A stretch of DNA of 10,363 bases from Eubacteriales Family XIII. Incertae Sedis bacterium (GTDB lineage Bacteria; Bacillota; Clostridia; Peptostreptococcales; Anaerovoracaceae): assembly GCA_031281765.1 (NCBI GenBank), contig JAITEX010000077.1:1-10363 (forward strand), read 5' to 3'. A model generated the notes under the pieces. It saw nothing but the letters and a program-made list of their open reading frames with translations. It did no database searches and had not been told where the DNA came from. Of this stretch, positions 6,513-10,363 are shown piece after piece. A program made the translations under genes and the position numbers. The first letter of the stretch is position 1. The number at the start of each line of letters is the position of its first letter.

Positions 6513-9190
6513 GAGCCTTCCCTTTCCGCCGCCGCTTTCAGTTCTTCAAGCAGCAGTATCGCCTTCGACGGGGTGATTTCCATGAGGTTTATCTCTTTCA
6601 GTTTCCGCACCGCGGGATGTTCCGACGCCGCGCCGAAAAACGACAGTTGCACGGGCGCTGCCGGCCCCGGCGTTGCCGGAGCGGAAACCTCCGCCGCGCC
6701 TTCACTGCCCGCCGCTGCGTATCCTGTCGCCCCCGGCGGTTCCTGATATTCCTCGATATTCTTACGCTCGCTTTCGAGCAGGGCGAGTTTGCCGTTCGCG
6801 TTGTCCAAAACGGCCTGCGGCACGCCCGCGAGCTTTGCCACGTGGATGCCATAGCTGCGGCTCGCGCTTCCTTCGGCTATGATATGCAGGAAAATCACCT
6901 CGCCGTTTTCCTCGGTAATGACCGTATTCAGGTTTTGCATACCGTGCAGTTTGTCCTCAAGCGCCGTCAGCTCGTGATAATGTGTGGCGAAGAGCGTGCG
7001 TATCCGCCGCGTCTCGTCGCAGAGGTATTCGAGTACGGCCCAGGCTATCGCGAGCCCGTCGTAGGTGCTCGTGCCGCGGCCGATTTCATCGAGGATCACG
7101 AGGCTCTTGTCCGTCGCCGTGTTCAAAATATACGCAAGCTCGCTCATTTCGACAAAAAACGTGCTTTCGCCCTGCGCGAGATTGTCCGACGCGCCGATTC
7201 TCGTATAGAGGCAGTCGCAGCAACCGATATGCGCGTCGTCCGCGGGCACAAAGCAGCCGGCCTGCGCCATCAGGACGATAAGCGCCGTCATGCGCATATA
7301 GGTGCTCTTGCCGGCCATATTCGGCCCCGTTATGAGCAGCATACTGTGCCCTGTCCGGTCGATATACACATCATTCGGCACGAAACGCCCATCCGTGAGG
7401 TTTTGTTCTATCACCGGATGGCGGCCGCGCTCTATGCGGATGACGCTGCCGTCATCGACGAGCGGCTTCACATAGCCGTAGCGCGCGCTCACCTCCGCAT
7501 AGGAGCAGAGCACGTCTATCGCCGCAAGCGCCTCCGAGGCCTTCTGCAGATCGGCGGTCCTGTTTGCTACCTTGCCGCGGATACCCGCGAACAGTTCATG
7601 CTCGAGCGTGTTGATACGCGCCTCGGCTCCGAGTACGCGGGATTCCATCGCCTTCAGCTCTATCGTGACATAGCGTTCGGAATTTACGAGCGTCTGTTTG
7701 CGGATATAGTCGTCCGGCACGAGCGAACGGTTCGAGTTCGTCACATCGATATAATAGCCGAACACGCGGTTGAAACCGACTTTCAGGTTTTTGATGCCCG
7801 TGCGTTCGCGTTCCTTCGCCTCAAGTGAGGCTATCCATTCCTGACCGCCCGAGACGCCCGCTTTCATCTCGTCGAGAGACGCGCTGTAGCCGGGGCGTAT
7901 CATGCCGCCCTCGCGCACGGTGAACGGCGGGTCGTCCACGATGGCCGCCTGTATCAGCGCTATAATATCCGAGAGGTCGGGAACAGACTCGGAAAAAGCG
8001 GCGATAAGCGAACCCTCGGGCACATCGGCTAAGGTCGCGAGGACATCCGTGACCGCCGCCAGGCTGCCCGCGAGCGCAATCAGGTCGCGCGCGTTCGCGC
8101 TGCCGAAGGATATGCGGCCCGCGAGGCGTTCGAGGTCATAGACCGCTTTCAGGTGTTCGCGCAGGTCATTGCGCAGAATCACGTCATCCGCGAGGATCTC
8201 AACGGAATCGAGCCGCGCGGAAATCTCCTTCGTATCTAAGAGCGGGCTCAGCAGCCACTTTTTTATAAGGCGCCCGCCCATAGCCGTCCGCGTCCGGTCC
8301 ACGACGCCGAGCAGCGAGCCGCGCGCCTCGTTTTCAAACAGCGTTTGCGTGAGTTCGAGATTGCGGATACTCGCCTTGTCGAGCATCATATTGTCCGAGG
8401 GACGATAAAAACGCGGCAGGATCAAATGGCCGACGTCATGTTTCTGCGTATCTATGATGTATTCGAGCAAAAGATAGAGGGCGGCCGCGGCCGCTTCGTT
8501 TTCCCCACCGAGCGATTTGGCCGATTTCACGCCGAAGATGCGCGCGAAGGTCCGCTCGCCGCGGGACACGTCATGTGTCTTGGGGTCAAGCTCGGTCAGC
8601 GTGATGTCACTGAATGACCCGAGCACCTCCGCAAAGGTTTCGGTTTCGGTCGAAAGGCAAATCAATTCCCGCGCTTTCAGCCGTTCGAGTTCCGCGGCAA
8701 GCAGCGCGCGCGCCGAATCGCCGCCGATAAAGGTGAAGGCTATCTCGCCCGTGGAAATATCGCTGTACGCCACGCCGAAAGCCCTTCCCGAGCGGTAGAC
8801 GGAAACGAGATAATTGTTTTCGCCGGACTTCAGCATGGATTCGCCCGTCAGCGTGCCCGGCGTCACGATGCGCACGACCTCACGGTTGACGAGGCCCTTT
8901 GTCTGCTTCGGGTCCGCCGTCTGCTCGCAGACCGCCACGCGATAGCCCGCCTCGACGAGTTTCATGATATAGGTGTCCGCCGCGTGGAACGGTACGCCGC
9001 ACATAGGCGCGCGCTCCCCGTCGATACCGCAGTTTTTCTTTGTCAGCGCGATTTCGAGTATCGGGGCCGCCGTAATCGCGTCGTCATAAAACATCTCATA
9101 GAAATCCCCGAGCCGGAAGAACAGTATCGCGTCCTTGTTCCGTTCCTTGATTTCCATATACTGTTCCATCATCGGCGTCAGCTTACTCAT
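6509..9190 (-). CDS. mutS: DNA mismatch repair protein MutS
   Basis: Predicted 893-residue MutS, the ATP-driven clamp that recognises mispairs and small loops and recruits MutL. The N-terminal mismatch-recognition domain carries the Phe-x-Glu wedge in LGDFYEMF (F30, E32). Connector, lever and clamp domains follow. The ABC-type ATPase domain has Walker A GPNMAGKST at 622-630, the GASDNLAQGESTF signature at 666-678, Walker B LVILDEIGRGTST at 697-709, and the H-loop ATHYHEL at 735-741. After an Ala/Gly/Pro-rich linker (about 815-845) comes QLSFF at 848-852, a typical sliding-clamp (DnaN) binding motif, then the conserved C-terminal segment ending in LLLEELK. Length is normal for the family and no key residue is missing. 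The stop overlaps the mutL start (ATGA), so the two partners are probably made in coupled fashion. This is MutS1, not the MutS2 paralogue: it has the F-x-E wedge and no Smr domain. Confidence 0.98.
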   Translation of the reverse strand: MSKLTPMMEQYMEIKERNKDAILFFRLGDFYEMFYDDAITAAPILEIALTKKNCGIDGERAPMCGVPFHAADTYIMKLVEAGYRVAVCEQTADPKQTKGLVNREVVRIVTPGTLTGESMLKSGENNYLVSVYRSGRAFGVAYSDISTGEIAFTFIGGDSARALLAAELERLKARELICLSTETETFAEVLGSFSDITLTELDPKTHDVSRGERTFARIFGVKSAKSLGGENEAAAAALYLLLEYIIDTQKHDVGHLILPRFYRPSDNMMLDKASIRNLELTQTLFENEARGSLLGVVDRTRTAMGGRLIKKWLLSPLLDTKEISARLDSVEILADDVILRNDLREHLKAVYDLERLAGRISFGSANARDLIALAGSLAAVTDVLATLADVPEGSLIAAFSESVPDLSDIIALIQAAIVDDPPFTVREGGMIRPGYSASLDEMKAGVSGGQEWIASLEAKERERTGIKNLKVGFNRVFGYYIDVTNSNRSLVPDDYIRKQTLVNSERYVTIELKAMESRVLGAEARINTLEHELFAGIRGKVANRTADLQKASEALAAIDVLCSYAEVSARYGYVKPLVDDGSVIRIERGRHPVIEQNLTDGRFVPNDVYIDRTGHSMLLITGPNMAGKSTYMRMTALIVLMAQAGCFVPADDAHIGCCDCLYTRIGASDNLAQGESTFFVEMSELAYILNTATDKSLVILDEIGRGTSTYDGLAIAWAVLEYLCDETRRIRTLFATHYHELTALEDKLHGMQNLNTVITEENGEVIFLHIIAEGSASRSYGIHVAKLAGVPQAVLDNANGKLALLESERKNIEEYQEPPGATGYAAAGSEGAAEVSAPATPGPAAPVQLSFFGAASEHPAVRKLKEINLMEITPSKAILLLEELKAAAEREGS

Positions 9191-9983
9191 GTACCCTGTC
9201 CTTATCGGCCTCCCTGTCGTGTGTATCGTCCGGCTTTCGGGGCTGCAGCAGCGCGAGAAACTCGACATTGCCTTTCGCGCCCCGTATCGGCGACTCCGTT
9301 ACCTCCCGCATACGCAGGCCGGAATCAGCCGCGTAGCCGCGCACCTTTTCCACCGCTTCGCGCCTGACTCCCTCGTCTTTAATAATGCCGCCTTTGCCGA
9401 CCTGCCCGCGCTCCGCCTCAAACTGCGGCTTGATAAGCGCGATAAGCGAGCCGGAGTCCGCGAGGTGCATCGCTGCGCCCGGAAAGATGTGCTTCAGCGA
9501 GATAAACGATACGTCCGCCGTAATAATATCGATAGCTTCTTCTATTTTATCATGTTCGAGATAGCGAAAGTTCGTGCGCTCCATATTGACGACGCGTTCG
9601 TCATTGCGCAATTTCCAATCGAGCTGGCCGTAGCCGACATCGATAGCGTAGACCTTGCGCGCGCCCGCGCGCAAAAGCACTTCCGTAAATCCACCCGTAG
9701 ACGCGCCGATGTCCATACAGACCGCGCCGTCCGTCCGCGGGCGCCACAGTTCAAGCGCCTTTTCAAGCTTCAGCGCGCCGCGGCTCACATACTTTGCCGA
9801 GGTATCTTCGACGGTGATCTCCGCGTCGGGCCGCACCTTCGTGCCGGGCTTCAGTTCCCGCTGGCCGTTCACGCTCACGTAGCCTGCCATTACCGAGGCA
9901 TGGGCCCGCTCGCGCGACTCATAAAACCCGCGCTCCGTCAGCAGCGCGTCTATCCGTATTTTCGGTGAAGTCTCCGCGCTCAA
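9183..9983 (-). CDS. tlyA: TlyA family rRNA (cytidine-2'-O)-methyltransferase
   Basis: Predicted 266-residue SAM-dependent rRNA methyltransferase, historically called hemolysin A. In characterised members it 2'-O-methylates cytidines of 16S and/or 23S rRNA. An S4 RNA-binding domain spans about residues 8-65 (RIDALLTERG, SRERAHASVMAG, VSVNGQ, KPGTKV). An FtsJ/RrmJ-like Rossmann domain follows, with the SAM loop DIGASTGGFT at 91-100. The K-D-K-E catalytic tetrad can be placed at K72, D157, K185 and E241, each offset by three from the Mycobacterium tuberculosis TlyA residues as I recall them. The start is TTG at 9983, overlapping the dxs stop. No good Shine-Dalgarno is visible, so initiation probably depends on coupling to dxs. 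The 3' end overlaps mutS by 8 bases. In many Bacillota argR and recN follow tlyA; here mutS follows directly. Whether one or both rRNAs are targets cannot be told from sequence. Confidence 0.95.
   Translation of the reverse strand: MSAETSPKIRIDALLTERGFYESRERAHASVMAGYVSVNGQRELKPGTKVRPDAEITVEDTSAKYVSRGALKLEKALELWRPRTDGAVCMDIGASTGGFTEVLLRAGARKVYAIDVGYGQLDWKLRNDERVVNMERTNFRYLEHDKIEEAIDIITADVSFISLKHIFPGAAMHLADSGSLIALIKPQFEAERGQVGKGGIIKDEGVRREAVEKVRGYAADSGLRMREVTESPIRGAKGNVEFLALLQPRKPDDTHDREADKDRVHE
9199..9203 (-). promoter_or_regulatory. Ribosome binding site of mutS (decides its start)
   Basis: AAGGA lies 8 bases before the ATG at 9190, inside the last codons of tlyA. This selects 9190 as the mutS start over an in-frame codon at 9268, which would add 26 residues with no MutS similarity. 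Confidence 0.75.
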
Positions 9984-10363
9984 GGGATGAACGCCCGCAC
10001 GGTGGCCGCTACGCCTCCGGCGTCAAGCCCGTCGACCTGGATCAGGTCGGCGACGGAGCCGTGGGTCAGGAATTTGTCCGGCCATGAGATGATATGGAGC
10101 CTATTTGTAAAGCCGCGGGTCTCGAGGACGGACGCGAGCTTTTCGCCGAAACCGCCGCTGCGGACATTGTCCTCAAGTGTGACAAGGGGCATGCCGCCGG
10201 ACGCAAGCTCCGCGATTTTCTCCTCGTCAAGCGGCTTCACCTTGAACACGTCGATAACGCGCGCGTCAATACCCGCTTCGGCAAGCAGCCCTGCGGCTTC
10301 GAGCGCGACGGGCGTCATGCCGCCGACCGCGAGCAGCGCCGCGTCCGCGCCGGGACGCAGGGT
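9980..10363 (-). CDS. dxs: 1-deoxy-D-xylulose-5-phosphate synthase, C-terminal part (5' end beyond window)
   Basis: DXS is a cytosolic thiamine-diphosphate enzyme that condenses pyruvate and glyceraldehyde 3-phosphate into 1-deoxy-D-xylulose 5-phosphate, the first step of the MEP isoprenoid route. Only the last 127 residues are visible; the frame is open to the window edge, so the gene is truncated by the window, not broken. What remains matches the transketolase C-terminal domain: an LRPGADAALLAVGG strand-turn, a helix of AleaAglLaeaGI type, VIDVFKVKPLDEEKI, the LVTLEDNVRSGGFGE segment typical of DXS, and a GVAATVRAFIP end. The TGA stop overlaps the TTG start of tlyA (TTGA). dxs next to tlyA is a common Bacillota arrangement. 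The thiamine-binding part lies outside the window, so the assignment rests on the C-terminal pattern plus context. A generic transketolase C-terminal half is the main alternative. Confidence 0.93.
   Translation of the reverse strand, partial: TLRPGADAALLAVGGMTPVALEAAGLLAEAGIDARVIDVFKVKPLDEEKIAELASGGMPLVTLEDNVRSGGFGEKLASVLETRGFTNRLHIISWPDKFLTHGSVADLIQVDGLDAGGVAATVRAFIP

Noticed and set aside
6617..7828. A 403-codon open frame on the plus strand opposite mutS
   Set aside because: It is Arg/Ala/His-rich shadow translation of a fully conserved MutS ATPase and clamp region. The same applies to the long plus-strand frames at 5937-6746 and 9135-9968.
9191..9268. A 26-residue N-terminal extension of MutS
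   Set aside because: It overlaps tlyA out of frame, shows no MutS similarity and lacks a ribosome site. AAGGA is well placed for 9190.
317..10363. CRISPR arrays, tRNA or rRNA genes, prophage or defence modules
   Set aside because: No regularly spaced repeats, cloverleaf or rRNA-like stretches and no such protein motifs were seen. The region is filled by identified genes.

Overview
This window is a compact, one-directional housekeeping operon read entirely on the minus strand. It runs from the right edge (upstream) to about position 317. In order of transcription it holds: the 3' end of dxs (isoprenoid precursor synthesis), tlyA (rRNA 2'-O-methyltransferase), mutS and mutL (mismatch repair), miaA (tRNA dimethylallyltransferase), a XerS-like tyrosine recombinase interrupted by a frameshift, a methionine gamma-lyase family PLP enzyme, and a VTT/TVP38-type membrane protein. 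A 43-residue single-span membrane protein follows, too short for usual gene-calling cut-offs. The last ~130 bases are AT-rich and look like the edge of another element.

The organism is probably a member of the Bacillota, perhaps a GC-rich Negativicutes- or Clostridia-like lineage. This is inferred from the gene order dxs-tlyA and mutS-mutL-miaA followed by the YnbB-type lyase, which is familiar from Bacillota, and from a MutL that carries the intrinsic endonuclease motifs typical of bacteria without MutH. The genus cannot be read from the window. Compared with the Bacillus-type order as I remember it, argR/recN are absent between tlyA and mutS, and hfq/hflX are absent between miaA and the lyase. 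The recombinase occupies the second gap.

The genes are tightly packed. dxs/tlyA, mutS/mutL, recombinase/lyase and lyase/VTT share 4-base stop-start overlaps (TTGA or ATGA). tlyA/mutS overlap by 8 bases, and mutL/miaA are 4 bases apart with miaA's ribosome site inside the end of mutL. Translational coupling is therefore likely along most of the unit. The only sizeable gap inside the operon (3550-3607) carries a perfect 8-bp-stem palindrome resembling a dispersed repeat.

Most of the window is ordinary conserved machinery. The points worth a second look are the frameshifted recombinase (all catalytic residues are recoverable in two frames), the unannotated 43-residue membrane protein, a 13-base sequence shared by the start regions of these two genes, the palindrome, and the possible transposase start at the left edge. 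I did not find convincing evidence of a new multi-gene system.
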